A stretch of 64,000 nucleotides of DNA from positions 45,857,623 to 45,921,622 of the forward strand of contig OV277861.1 in the NCBI GenBank assembly GCA_922989275.2, given 5' to 3'. Shown piece by piece: positions 21,331 to 32,006 of this stretch. How positions within the stretch are numbered: position 1 is the stretch's first letter; every line of letters begins with the position of its first letter. The position numbers were made by a program, and so were the translations under genes. This stretch comes from Gari tellinella. Lineage: Eukaryota; Mollusca; Bivalvia; Cardiida; Psammobiidae. The notes under the pieces are model-generated. The model saw nothing but the letters and a program-made list of their open reading frames with translations. It made no database searches and was not told where the DNA came from.

Positions 21331-21489
21331 ACGACAATGTGCTTTTTGTGACCTGCAAACGACATTGACCTGGCTCCAAATGTACTTACCCAGTATCCAG
21401 GTACAACTGCCAGAATCTGCCGATGATTCTCTGACTAGAGTACTTGTTAACGGTTTCTTTTCATTTTTCAATCTATTAGATCAGAGTAT

Positions 21490-22285
21490 TCAATCATTGT
21501 TGTCCTCTACACTCTAAAATATCAGAATATGCAACCAGTGTTGTTAATTTACATTCTAAAATATCAGAATATGCAATCATTGCTGTTACTTTATATTCTA
21601 AAATACCAATCATTGTTGGCATCTTACGTTCTAAAAGATCAGAATATGCAATCATTGTTGGTATCCTACGTTCTAACAGATCAGACTTTGCAATCATTGT
21701 TGTTAATTATTACATTCTAAAAGATCTGCAAATGCAATCAGGGCCCATGCTTATAAAGCGTTTTTGGTGAATTTTAAATCATTCTCAGGCATTTGATTGA
21801 TCCGATTTGAGCCTAGGCTCAAATCGGACCAATCATATGCTTGAGAATGAACTCAGACTCAAATCAAACGCTTTATAGGCACTGGGCCTGTATTGGTATT
21901 TTACATTCTAAAAAAAACCTGAATATGCAATCAGTGTTGATCATTGTTGTTACATGTATTTTATATTCTAAAATATCAGAATATGCTATCAGTGGTGTCG
22001 TTTTTTTTTCATTTTAGAATATTTGAATATGCAATCCGTGCTGATCATTGTTGTTATTTTACATTCTAAAATATTAAAATATGCTATTGATCAGTGTTGT
22101 TATTTTACATTCTAAAATATTAAAATATGCTATTGATCATTGTTGTTATTTTACATTCTAAAATATTAAAATATGCTATTGATCAGTGTTGTTATTTTAC
22201 ATTCTAAAATATTAAAATATGCTATTGATCATTGTTGTTATTTTACATTCTAAAATATTAAAATATGCTATTGATCAGTGTTGTT
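21490..22285 (+). repeat. AT-rich satellite, resolving to a 46-bp unit / 92-bp dimer
   Basis: Diverged units sharing ACATTCTAAAATATCAGAAT and TATGCAATCATTG fill 21490-22080. From 22084 five units follow at an exact 46-bp period (CTATTGATCA at 22084, 22130, 22176, 22222, 22268). They alternate between CAGTG and CATTG, so the true unit is a 92-bp dimer. A family K MITE interrupts the older part at 21744-21893. Confidence 0.85.
21744..21893. mobile_element. Family K hairpin MITE
   Basis: The inverted ends TTATAAAGCG and CGCTTTATA enclose a near-continuous palindrome centred on GATTTGAGCCTAGGCTCAAATC-type sequence (about 21815-21836). A second copy is at 24660-24818. Confidence 0.78.
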
Positions 22286-22589
22286 ATTTGAGAAAATATA
22301 CGCATTTTCAAAAAAGATATTTGAACTTTTATTGTTTACCCTTTTATTCTTTTGATGAGTATATATATATATATTAAGTTGTCCTAGAAAGGCCGATCCC
22401 ATATATACAGTCACAGAGGTGTGTAGTGTTACACGAAACTTTTGTCTGACTAAAGATAATAACAGAGATATCGTTTTTCATGGAATTCGGATTTAACTCT
22501 TTAGCTAGAATTCAAAGTTTTAGTTTGTTGAGAAAGTGTACACAGAAAGGGTGTGTGGGGGATTGGTTTCTGCATTTCTATCCTCTTGT

Positions 22590-22790
22590 ATTAAGCCACA
22601 TAGCTCCAATTTATACAGACATGAACATGTACGAAATATTTACTATAATTATGCTAGCAGATGGTAGCTTAAAGCAGGTTGGAAGTAAAACAGAATGTGT
22701 CTTAAGGCGCATTCTGTTTTACCTTCATCCTGCTTTAAGTGGTCGTCTGTCTTCAAATTTAGAAACAGGCTATGGGGCAATGGGTTTATT
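22590..22790 (+). mobile_element. Family B hairpin MITE, left end diverged
   Basis: CATAGCTCCAATTTATACAG is followed by a hairpin at about 22668-22740 (GCAGGTTGGAAGTAAAACAG and partner). The right end is CTATGGGGCAATGGGTTTA. Confidence 0.65.
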
Positions 22791-22890
22791 GTAGATAATA
22801 GCTAAAACGTGATCATGACTGATCGACCGGCCTTCAGGATTCAATCCTTAAGAAATCCGGTTTTTCATATTTTAGACAGTATGATGGGGA

Positions 22891-23115
22891 ACTCCAGGTG
22901 CCCGTTTTATGAAACTTCGTACGACAAAAAACGGTCGTAAGTCAGATTCTAAAATTATCCATAATAATTTATTTCTCTATCTAATCCTGTCTTGAAAAGA
23001 CTATTCCAAAGAGATGTCACAAGATAGGATTAGATGGACAAATCTGAAATTATACGTTTTTTAAGTTTTGACTTACGACCGTTTTTGTCGTACGACGTTT
23101 CATAAAACGTATTCC
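22891..23115. mobile_element. Family H TIR MITE
   Basis: The ends TGCCCGTTTTATGAAACTTC and ACGTTTCATAAAACGTATTC are inverted repeats. ACGGTCGTAAGTCAGATT and TTGACTTACGACCG are subterminal. Internal complementary blocks (ATCTAATCCTGTCTTG / CAAGATAGGATTAGAT) make the element nearly palindromic. Relatives are at 29283, 40475 and 54172. Confidence 0.8.
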
Positions 23116-23528
23116 CAGAGTATTTCCTACCGTGTCGTGGTTCTGGGGCTTAATTGTCATATAGGGAATTGTTTCTGTTTATTAGACCGAGATTATCCCC
23201 TCTGTCAATAACTAAACGGAAGGCAGGTCGATGGTTTTTATCACATGCGCTGCTTCGCAACGAGTGAGATATATCCGAAATCATCTTCCTGAAATCGCCA
23301 TCATCTCATCTCATCATCCCTCATCATGCATCTGCGCTATATGACATATTTTGTGCCGCAGTGCCGTAAACCCAAACTCATATATACAATGTAATGGGGA
23401 AGTATGCAAAATCGTCAGTGAGCCTTCCCATGTCTTAAAATGGTCATTTGTCACCGAGTGATTACTGATTATAGGATCAAAAGTGGTTCACCAAACTGCT
23501 ATGCAACATGATGTAGGCTCTATAGTAT
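23116..23528. other. No gene recognised
   Basis: Unassigned sequence with CATCATCTCATC simple repeats at about 23290-23330. Confidence 0.35.
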
Positions 23529-23529
23529 G

Positions 23530-24136
23530 GAATGCCGGTCAGGACATGCCAATTGCTAAATGCTAATTGCTGCTTTGTCATTTGCTAAATGCCAATACAT
23601 CCAAAATAACTTACTTTGATAAAATTGTCAAATCAAACTACAGCACCAGGCTTCACCAGATGATGTCCTTGGACAAACTGAAATACTGTAGCATGTTTTC
23701 CCTTACAACAGATGCAGACTATCTTATAATGTATGTATAAAATCATTAAGCAAATGGAAAGTGGCATATTGGCAATTGGCAAATTAGCATTATAGAACTA
23801 GCAATGACATATTAGCATTTAGCAAATTGCAAATTAGCAATTGGCAAACAAGCATTTAGCATTTAGCAATTTATATAATTGGTCAAAACAGCAAACAAAG
23901 TATTGTGGGTTCATTGTTTACACTCATGACCACCATCTAGTCGATTAGACGGTGTTACAGTACACGTTTGACCCCCGAAACAACACTCTTCAGTTAAAAG
24001 AAATTAGATTCATGACAAAGTGCGATTAGCATTAAGCAACTGGCAACTGGCATATTGGTAAGCATTTAGCAAATTGCAAATTAGCATTTGGCAAACACGC
24101 ATTTAGCAATTGGCATGTCGCGACCGGCATTCCAAA
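23530..24136. mobile_element. TIR element rich in GCAAATTAGCATT motifs
   Basis: GGAATGCCGGTCAGGACATG opens the element, and CATGTCGCGACCGGCATTCC closes it as the complement. AATTGCTAAATGC/GCATTTAGCAATT motifs recur in both orientations beside both ends. The length is about 607 bp and no coding sequence was seen. Confidence 0.78.
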
Positions 24137-24356
24137 CTATAGGTTAGGAAATTGATAAATGTTGAAATACATGTAAAGCTAATTCAATGAAAATTATATA
24201 ATTGTCATTTTCGATATTGGAACCCTTGTACAATTTGCGTTGTGTTTCGTATTAAAGCAATTGTTTTAAAGATAGGTTAGTGATTATAGTTGATTTTGTT
24301 GTTACAAACCAAACAATTTTAACAATCTAAAAGTAGTATATTTCGACCAACTATTA

Positions 24357-24592
24357 AAGTAAAATCTCTCTATTACGACCACTAAATTGTGTCACTTTCA
24401 CCTGTATTTTATTAAATCAATTAACCCTGTTTTAGTCACAGGGACCCGACACGATTGATTTTTGAGAGAAAAAAATTGGCAGAAGGTATATATAGACTCT
24501 ATATAATCCTTTTGACAATTTTTTTCTCTCAAACATCAATCGAGTCGGGTCCCTATGGTTTTAGTGGTCGTAATAGGGAGGTTTCACTGTAT
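24357..24592. mobile_element. TIR MITE with central hairpin (family I)
   Basis: The outer inverted ends AAATCTCTCTATTACGACCA and TGGTCGTAATAGGGAGGTTT finish in CACTGTA on the right. The inner hairpin pairs AGGGACCCGACACGATTGAT with ATCAATCGAGTCGGGTCCCT. One end resembles the CACTG-TA ends of families D and F. Confidence 0.75.
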
Positions 24593-24659
24593 GTTGTGTT
24601 AATTGATACAATCACAAAACATGTAGCTTGATGAATAGTGAACAGGATACAGTGGTTTT

Positions 24660-24818
24660 CATCCTGGGTCCAAGGTTATAAAGCGTTTCAGTTGACTCTG
24701 AGTGAGTTCTCAAGCATTTGATTGGTCAGATTTGAGCCTAGGCTCAAATCTGACCAATTAAATGCTTTAAAATAGCTTCAGACTGAACGCGAAATCATAT
24801 AATCGTTGACCCTGGGCT
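24660..24818. mobile_element. Family K hairpin MITE, second copy
   Basis: The same palindrome as 21744-21893, centred on GAGCCTAGGCTC at about 24734-24745, with CATTTGATTGGTCAGATT arms. Confidence 0.75.
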
Positions 24819-25079
24819 GCAGAGGTTCCGCTCGCAATATGACCACAATGACGGAGGAGTAACATGGCCTTAAAGTGTGTGTAGTTTCATCATTGCAAGT
24901 TGATACATGTACTGAAGGAAAGTGTGTCAAACTTCTTGTAGATCGGTAGGTTTACTGCACCAGAATAATGTGTTTCATAAATATTTTCCTTGTTATGCTG
25001 ACAGGTAACTATTTTATCAATTAGTGTGATGTGAATTACGGAAAATTTATTCTCTCTCCTTATTTCACGTCACAGCAAT

Positions 25080-25460
25080 TGATAAAGTTGTCTGTCTGTC
25101 CGTCTGTCTTTTTGTCCTCCTGTAAAAATAATTTTTTCAGCTTACTGCTTCTACACTACGGGAAGGAATTGCTCCAAACTTTCACAGATAAACAACTTAT
25201 GTGGTAAGATGTTCATGTGTTTTGAAATTGAGCTGCGACTTTTTTGTCAAAATGTATGGCCCTTTGAAACTTTTCCCTACATAGAATATATAGGGAAATA
25301 ATATTGGGCAGCTAACTCCTCATACACCATCGGAGGGATTTGCTCCAGATTTTCACAGAGATTAACAATTTATATTGGAAGATGTTCATGTGGTTTGGAA
25401 TTTCAGCTGAGACCTTTTTGACAAAAATGATTGCCCTTTGAATTGTTTATATTTTAAATA
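25080..25460 (+). repeat. Two-unit tandem repeat, about 170 bp
   Basis: AATTGCTCCAAACTTTCACA (about 25168) recurs as GATTTGCTCCAGATTTTCACA-like sequence (about 25338), and AAGATGTTCATGTG recurs at about 25206 and 25378. A TCTGTCCGTCTGTCTTTTTG lead-in precedes it. No coding potential was seen. Confidence 0.65.
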
Positions 25461-25576
25461 AGGGCCACCACGGCTCTAAATCGCTCACCTGGTACACTAT
25501 GTAAAATTGACCTAAATTACGACTGGACATGACCCACACTCAACCTTTAGAGTGTTAACAAGATCTTTCTATGATT

Positions 25577-25746
25577 ATATATTGTATTGTCGTCTCCTTC
25601 AATATTGCTGTCTGCAATATCGTTGCAAAGTTAGATTTGAGGCAGTATAACTGGCATAATTTCAATACAAGTGGTAAACAGTTTTGATCCTGATCAAAAC
25701 TATTTGCAAATGCTCCTTATTACGTCATTGAGGGTGAACGGATTAA
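25577..25746 (-). mobile_element. Family C MITE with collapsed hairpin
   Basis: TTGTCGTCTCCTTCAATATT and the AAAGTTAGATTTGAGGCAGT block are C-family. The hairpin is reduced to AGTTTTGATCCTGATCAAAACT (about 25679-25700). Confidence 0.6.
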
Positions 25747-26197
25747 AACATGATTAAAGTAACTCCCTTTCAGCAGTTTTATCTATATGCAATACATGTA
25801 CTATCAATGCGTTTTGTGAGCGTTGTTTGTTACTACATGTACATGCAACATAAATCATTTCTACGGAAAACATGTTAACCATTGAACGCCAGAGACCTAT
25901 ATATGTGTCGTGTATAAACATTATATTTACATTCGACCAATTCAATGCCATTGAAAAAAATTAACGTTTAATTCGTATAAAAGCAATTTCTCTAGGGACG
26001 GGACTTGCGGATATATTCCGAAGAGGAGGCGGGGCTTGTGGATCCTTTCTCTGCGAATCACAGCTTCAGTTATGCTGTTCCTTTCAGAGTACACATTATT
26101 CGCGTTAACAACCACTAATATGAATTAAACATACATGCATATTAATAAAATGTTCATTTAATATTAGAAATTATAGCAAATTTAATGTTAATATATG

Positions 26198-26330
26198 AAA
26201 TGAACTGATATTTTCGGCGTTTAAGCGAAATGAACGACAAAAAATGATCGGCAAAGCGAGATTCATGGACTTTGCCGATCATTTTCTGTCGTTTATTCAT
26301 TTTAACGCCGGAAAAAATTAGTTCATTTCT
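26198..26330. repeat. Inverted repeat (AATGATCGGCAAAG arms)
   Basis: GAACTGATATTTTCGGCGTT pairs with AACGCCGGAAAAAATTAGTTC, and AATGATCGGCAAAG pairs with CTTTGCCGATCATT around a short loop. Confidence 0.7.
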
Positions 26331-26335
26331 TAAGT

Positions 26336-26528
26336 ACAACTTCAATATCTCGAACTCGGTTAAATCGAACATACCCGTATTTCAAAGTTAAAACGTGGCT
26401 TAGCCACATTTTAAATTTGAAATGTGGGTATGTTCGACCTAACCGAGCATGAAAAAAATGCAGTTCATGTGTCGAACTATCGGATAGTTCGAATTAAGCG
26501 AGTTCGAAATATTGAAGTTCGACTGTAC
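26336..26528. mobile_element. Family J palindromic MITE
   Basis: ACTTCAATATCTCGAACTCG and CGAGTTCGAAATATTGAAGT are the inverted ends. The inner palindrome pairs TATTTCAAAGTTAAAACGTG with its complement. Fragments of the same family follow exon 1 in both tandem genes (about 32325 and 51665) and occur near 12990-13110. Confidence 0.78.
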
Positions 26529-26897
26529 AGTGCTCCCTCTCTACAACAATACCCTATGGGAGACACAAATTGAGTGTGTGTTTTGGAGGGAAATGTTAAA
26601 GGAATGGAAAATTAAATTCCCTTGGAGTATATATATGCCCACAGTTTGAACCCAGATCAGACGCCGCGGAACAAGGCGTCTGATCTGGGTCCAAACTGTT
26701 TGTCACTCGTCTTTATGTTTATTCTGTCAAAATGTCCAATGCGTAACTTTGAGAAAAAACCCAGCAAACCTCATTTTAAAGCAGATGATATTGTAGCAGT
26801 GAAATGGTTAGACATAATTGTCTTGTTTGGGGACCAACACGCGTTGTAGTGAGCAGAGAATCGTTGTTCGGATGCCCGTTGTAGGGAGGGAGCACTG
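26528..26897 (+). mobile_element. Family F MITE (TA type, complete)
   Basis: CAGTGCTCCCTCTCTACAAC and CGTTGTAGGGAGGGAGCACTG are the TIRs, and TA precedes the left one. The hairpin at about 26641-26705 carries GATCAGACGCCGCGGAAC and partner, the same type as families C and D. The GCAGATGATATTGTAGCAGT block at the right resembles the end of a C element. Confidence 0.82.
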
Positions 26898-27104
26898 AAA
26901 TAAACATACACGCATGTACATGGATCTCTTTTAAACGAGTCTTAATTACTCCTGTTATTGTCATTTCTATGTGAACCGACGTTACACCTTATTTCAATAT
27001 GACCTATATTCGATATTGTACAGGATTCTTTATGAGTGGTCGGGATAGAGGACATATGTGATAAAAATGTATTTAGAATGTAGAGTAAAACCTCCGAAAA
27101 CCTC

Positions 27105-27335
27105 CCACTTCCGGTCTAAGAAGAGTGTACGGTTTCAGTTAGGATACATAAATGTTTGGCAGCAGTAGTAGAGGGGGTCTACGTAGAACAGGGAAATCCT
27201 TCTTTAACCTATATAATCCAGACCGGAGCCGTTTTCGAATCCAAGATGGTGGCCCTTCCGGTAACCGAGAGGCCGCCCTTCCGATGCCGGCGCTTCCGGT
27301 ATCCCCGCGACCCTTTCGGTGCCCGAGAGGACGGG
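27105..27335. promoter_or_regulatory. GC-rich promoter-like island (tentative)
   Basis: CTTCCGG-type ETS sites recur (about 27110, 27256, 27293), CAAGATGGTGGCC at about 27242 resembles a YY1 element, and CpG density is much higher than in the surroundings. These are hallmarks of TATA-less housekeeping promoters in animals. No start codon or exon could be tied to it; short overlapping frames on both strands reflect the base composition. Confidence 0.35.
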
Positions 27336-27593
27336 CTTTGAGTGAGTAGGATGGTATTAATCTGTCCAGATCGGGATCCTCATAGAGGATGTATTTATAC
27401 CCTGTGGTTATAAGCAGACGACAAACCGATATGCGATATTGTCGATAAGGTTTGACCTGACGGTTCATACATATTCCGTCTTTTTCCGTAAGTTATTCGT
27501 TAGCTTCCGAAAACAACTACAGTGTATTGAGAATAGACAATTCAACGGTGACTCGAACTGGAATAGTGTTATCGGTTATAGATAAATACAGTC

Positions 27594-27670
27594 GGTGATG
27601 GCTCAGTGGTAAGGTCGCCGCGCTACCAAGGTAAGGGTATTGGGTTCGATCCCCGGTAGAGTTTTCTATT
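27594..27670 (+). repeat. tRNA-like sequence (SINE head)
   Basis: TGGCTCAGTGGTAAGG matches an A box and GGGTTCGATCCCC a B box, at tRNA-like spacing. The acceptor arms do not pair (GGTGATG against GTAGAGT), so it is read as a SINE head or tRNA pseudogene. Confidence 0.6.
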
Positions 27671-28017
27671 ATTTATTGAATATGTACATGTATTTTTTTA
27701 AAAAATGCTGATAGACGCATGCAAAGTGAAACCATGACATTCATGCAATTGCATGTACATGTATATGAAATAGAGTACAGTGCTACTTGCCTAGGAAAAA
27801 CTTGGCTAGAAAACTGGTCCAAAGAACACCACGTTATGCAAAACACTCCCAGAAAGCACTATGCGTTACTTTTGTATTTCGTCAAGCATCAAAAGGCATC
27901 AGGCAGCAGGCCGTTTTTCAAAAAAATTGCTGACTGATTTATTTTAGTATCGTTTAAGGCATACTAAACTTTTAATTTTTTACTATTTAAAAAATATTTA
28001 CAGCCGAAGTTTACAAA

Positions 28018-28103
28018 ACAGTACCGAGAATCGAACCCATGACCCTTCCACAAGGAGTCATTAACGCTATCCATTCAGCTATTGCAACACAGTGACTTTT
28101 GGT
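28018..28103 (-). repeat. tRNA-like sequence (SINE head), minus strand
   Basis: Read on the minus strand, a TGAATGGATAGCG A-box-like element precedes GGGTTCGATTCTC as B box. No closed acceptor stem was found. Confidence 0.55.
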
Positions 28104-28405
28104 ATCGGCTAAAATATATATCAAAAAAGTATCCGGAAACTCCCGATTGTACCACCGATTGTACCAACGGAAGCTGACGGAAAGTGATGACCGTCAGGTC
28201 AAACCTTATTGATAATAATTCGCGATCAGCAGGCAAATGTTTAAAAGGCATGTATATGAGTGTAAAACAGTTTGGATCCTGATCAATGTTTCTTCAGTCA
28301 AGGTGTCCAAACATAAGGCGCAGTCGACAATTCCATGCAGGCGATGGTATTAAAAAATATCGCGAGGTAATAGATAAACCAATCACGAATACAATTGACT
28401 GGGTT

Positions 28406-29060
28406 CTTTAACCCTTTTCCCTGTACGCGTTTTCCCCTAGCAAACAATTTGGATCCAGATGAGACGTTGCTTGATGCGGTGTCTGATTTGGACCCAATTG
28501 TCTCAAAGGTTTCTTTTGATTTAAAAAAAAACAACAACATAAGTCCCTCATTTTACAAATTTTGCAAACGACATGAGTTTCAAATCAGAAAATATTATAA
28601 GACCTTTTATTAGATCTTTTCAGTTGCCGCTCATTGTTTAGGAGATGAAAAAAGCTTCTATGGAAATGAAAGAGTATACGGAGACTTATAACCTCCCCGA
28701 ACAGCAGACGAATTTGTGATTATTAACTTGCAATCAGTTTGGATTTCGATGAGGTGCCGGGTTACCCGGCGTTTCATCTTTGTCCAACCTGTTTGACACT
28801 CTGAAAATATTTCCTAAACGAAAATGAAGATAAATCAACTCTAATTGTTTTTATTGCAGACGACAAAACGACACAGATTGCTTCAAATCGGCACATATTC
28901 ACCCATTTACTGCCATGGTGTCATCAGTTTTAAACGATTGTCGTCTGCATTTATTTCTTAAATTCAAAATTTAGATACTCTGTTTTAAAATATATATATC
29001 TGAATATCAAACAGTTTGTATCCTGATCAGACGCCGCGTGAGTGAAGGGATACAACCATT
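28406..29060 (+). mobile_element. Cluster of degraded family C MITEs
   Basis: Three C-type hairpins or half-hairpins occur at about 28443-28500, 28735-28795 (GCCGGGTTACCCGGC centre) and 29010-29040, with TTAACCCTTTTCCC at the left edge and several GCAGACGACAA blocks. Boundaries between copies are blurred. Confidence 0.6.
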
Positions 29061-29282
29061 GACTTGTAATTGACTGTCATTTTCTCAAATGTCTTCCATT
29101 GAAATGCTGAATTAAAACATCTGTAAAGAAAAACTATTTTCAGTGTTCAAACTGTTTGGATTCTGGCCCAATCGGCCTGTTTTCATTTTGTAGGACCTAA
29201 GCTGGATCTTAATTGTTTCTAGACGTCTAAATGCGTCTTCCCCACAGGGACTTTTCCTGCCTTGTCTAGTCTATGTTCAAGG

Positions 29283-29531
29283 GCCCGTTTCATATAACTT
29301 TGCAATACAAATATTATCATAAGTCAGATTATAAAAGTCTCAATAATTATTTATTTCTCCGTTTAATCATGTCTTCCTGTCTTGTTATATCTCTTTAAAA
29401 TTGTCCCGAGAAGATGATTCCAAAGAGATGTCGCAAGATATGATTAGATAGAGGAATAAGAAATTAAATGTATTTTAAAGTTTTGGACTTACGACCGTTT
29501 TTGTCGTACGAATTGTTATGGAAACGGGACC
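29283..29531. mobile_element. Family H TIR MITE
   Basis: GGGCCCGTTTCATATAACTT and the partner ending GGAAACGGGACC lie at the ends. Internal ATCATGTCTTCC and AAGATATGATTAGAT arms and a CGACCGTTTTTGTCGTACG block match the family. Confidence 0.75.
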
Positions 29532-29812
29532 GGGAGCTTGATTGTCAAATGAAATTGTTTCTGTTTATTAGACCGAGATTAACAATTCTGACAAGAAATA
29601 AAAGGAAGACATGTCGTTGGTTTTGATCCCATGCGCGCACCGCAAACATCCCGTATCATTCATTTGCGCTATCTAACCTACAGTCGCAGTGCCGTAAAAC
29701 CCATCCATCCATCCATCTATCCATCAATTCCGCTGGCAATGAAAGTGTTAAACAGGCGATATTATATTGTGGTGATAGGATTCAAACAGGCAATAAAATT
29801 GGCGATGAAAGG

Positions 29813-30314
29813 TTAACTCATTCACCCCTGAAACTATTAATGGATATTTCCAATTCCCAAATACGTCTAGTCTATTTTTGACTATTTGGTGATGAAATTA
29901 ACAATATATTTCAAAATGACAACCAGCGTCGACCCTGATCAGTGGGCTTCTTAACCCTTTCCCCAATAGAAGCGCCTTTTAGCGCATATGATTTATTCCT
30001 CCGCTGAAGAAAGTAGTTCCAATATAATCAGTCATGAATATATAGTATAGGCAATAATTTCTATATTCTAGCACATGAAAGCTTAAAGCAAGTTGAAAGT
30101 AAAGCATAATGCGCCTAAGGCGCATTCTGCTTTACTTTCAACCTGCTTTAAGTAATCACCTATCTTCAATACTAGAAATAGGCTATCAGGTAAAGGGTTA
30201 ATTAAGGCCATCTGATCTGGGTTGACACTGTTTGCATGGGACAAGTGTTATCATCGCAGGTTCACTGTTTGTAAATGACGATTATACTCGTCGCTAGGGA
30301 AGAATGTGTTATAT
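29813..30314 (-). mobile_element. Family G-like MITE split by a family B MITE
   Basis: The outer element begins TTAACTCATTCACCCCTGAA. Its hairpin arm GTCGACCCTGATCAGTGGGC is cut at the centre by a complete B element, then resumes as GGCCATCTGATCTGGGTTGA and continues with the G flank GCATGGGACAAGTG. Confidence 0.78.
29951..30201 (-). mobile_element. Family B TTAA MITE nested in a hairpin centre
   Basis: TTAACCCTTTCCCCAATAGA and AGGTAAAGGGTTAA mark the ends, with TTAA at 29951-29954 and 30198-30201. Its own hairpin at about 30078-30150 is well preserved (GCATAATGCGCC and GGCGCATTCTGC). Confidence 0.85.
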
Positions 30315-30446
30315 AGTTTTTTTCTGATATAAAACCCTTGAAGTTATCACCAAGCGTTAATGGTGACTTATCGATCACTTCTGATCCTTTCAGAAATTCC
30401 GACAGCTATAATTAATAAATAATCGTCCTTCTCGTTCAATTGTTTA

Positions 30447-30661
30447 ACCACTTCCCTGCCTTACCCCGAGTTCAATGGTTATTTTGCAAACAATTTGGAT
30501 CCTGATCAGACGCCGCGTCACGCGGCGTCTGATCAGAATCCAAACTGTTTGACACTCATTTCAATATTTCTTAAATAAAAATACCTAAAATTTAAATATG
30601 AGAAATAAAAGCAGACGATAATTGTTTAAAATGTATGACGTCACGGTAATGAAGGGGTTAA
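30447..30661 (+). mobile_element. Family C hairpin MITE in the duplicated block, copy 1
   Basis: It runs from TTAACCACTTCCCTGCC to GGTAATGAAGGGGTTAA with a perfect hairpin at about 30487-30552 (CGCGTCACGCG centre). It and its flanks (GCGTTAATGGTGACTTATCG upstream, GTACCGTCTGACATGGGTCT downstream) match 45627-46050. Confidence 0.82.
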
Positions 30662-31345
30662 AACATAGAACCTGTACGCAGGGTTGTACCGTCTGACATG
30701 GGTCTATATCTTGATTATTGTTCAATACATTCTACCACAAAGTCTTTTAGAAATGGTTTCTTTAACCTAGACTATACTATTGTTACAGGCGAATCTTGAA
30801 AGCTCAAACTCAAATGAGTTTAATTATCCCGTATTTATGAGGCACCCTTCTAAAGACTTTGCAATACAAGAACGTTTGACTTAAGCGAGTAGTTATAGTC
30901 CGGACAAACTAACATGACGTTGACCTTTATGCATGAATAAATTATAGAGAGATGACGCAGTTTAAGGTTATTACGTGAATCTTGTTACAGTTGTGATCTT
31001 CGGTGGATTAACACTCCACTTTGAGCAAGTTTGAAAAGTTGTTGTTGATAAACTATTATTCCCGAGTCTTCTAGTATAAATTGATCTTCTAAAAACGACA
31101 TTCGACTTAAGCGAGATTGCGTTATCAATATTAAAACTTATGAAATCAAGATTCGACTGTATATTAATCTGAGATATTTGCATACAGTTTGCATCTTGAT
31201 CAGACGTCGCGTCTTAAGTCAACATACCTTAAATTCAAGTTTAAGAAATAAAAGGAGACGTCAAATGTTTTAAAGAGATGACGTCATGTCAGGGAATGGG
31301 TTAAATCAGGCGACATTATTCGGCTGTGAAGGGATTAACAGTATA

Positions 31346-31590
31346 CAGTGGAGAATCTGTTATTCTTTCCCAATAAACGCGTTTACGCTAAAACTATTAT
31401 TTGCAGTGCAAACAGTTTGGAGCCAGATCAGACGCCGGGTAACCCGGCGTCTGATCAGGCTCCAAACTGTTTACCACAATGATAAACATGAAATATCAGA
31501 ATTGCCCAAAAGTTGTTCTTTTCTACGTTTTAGTGTTTTGCGTTTGCGTACGTTTGCGTTTAAACGGGAAAGAATAACAGATTCTCCACT
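31346..31590 (-). mobile_element. Family D MITE upstream of tandem gene 1
   Basis: The TIRs CAGTGGAGAATCTGTTATTC and GAATAACAGATTCTCCACT lie at the ends. The hairpin is at about 31408-31473 with a CCGGGTAACCCGG centre. It sits about 420 bp before exon 1. Confidence 0.82.
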
Positions 31591-31708
31591 ATATGTATTT
31601 CAGTCACATTGTGAAAATCACATTGTGGCGTCCAGCTAGGTACGGAATACACATGTGTGTTTCATTCTGTGAGCTAGGTAGATGAATATTCTGTGTGCAG
31701 TGCCTTTA

Positions 31709-31926
31709 TCAACTCTTTCAACACTACCTAACTCTTGTGGGTTACTAGGTTCCCTTTTGGATATTTTAGTTACCAAAAAATGAACCAGTTCACTTGAAAT
31801 TCGGAGTAGTTTAATAAATACTGGTCTAAATTAGTAAACAGTGTAGGAGCCCTCTGATCAGAGGTCTTCACTGTTTGACAATGTAGTGAGTATAATTCAA
31901 CAGGCTCACAATGATGAAATAGTTAA
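31709..31926 (+). mobile_element. Family A MITE upstream of tandem gene 1
   Basis: The ends are TCAACTCTTTCAACAC and GATGAAATAGTTAA. The hairpin is shortened (GTGTAGGAGCCCTCTGATCA, about 31836). The equivalent element upstream of gene 2 is at 51048-51292, so the insertion predates the gene duplication. Confidence 0.75.
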
Positions 31927-32006
31927 CTTCCAGAAATTCATATAACTTACATCGAATGGAATCGAACACCCGCGTATCTATGTGACAAAAAAGTGTGATA
32001 ATAACC

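Noticed and set aside
27139..27468. Overlapping frames of 60-109 codons on both strands
   Set aside because: High GC removes stops in all phases; no conserved motif and no splice context. Treated as a promoter-like island instead.
31995..32006. Alternative GTG start before gene 1 exon 1
   Set aside because: Nuclear animal genes normally use ATG, and the ATG at 32007 aligns with the ATG at 51351 in the paralogue.
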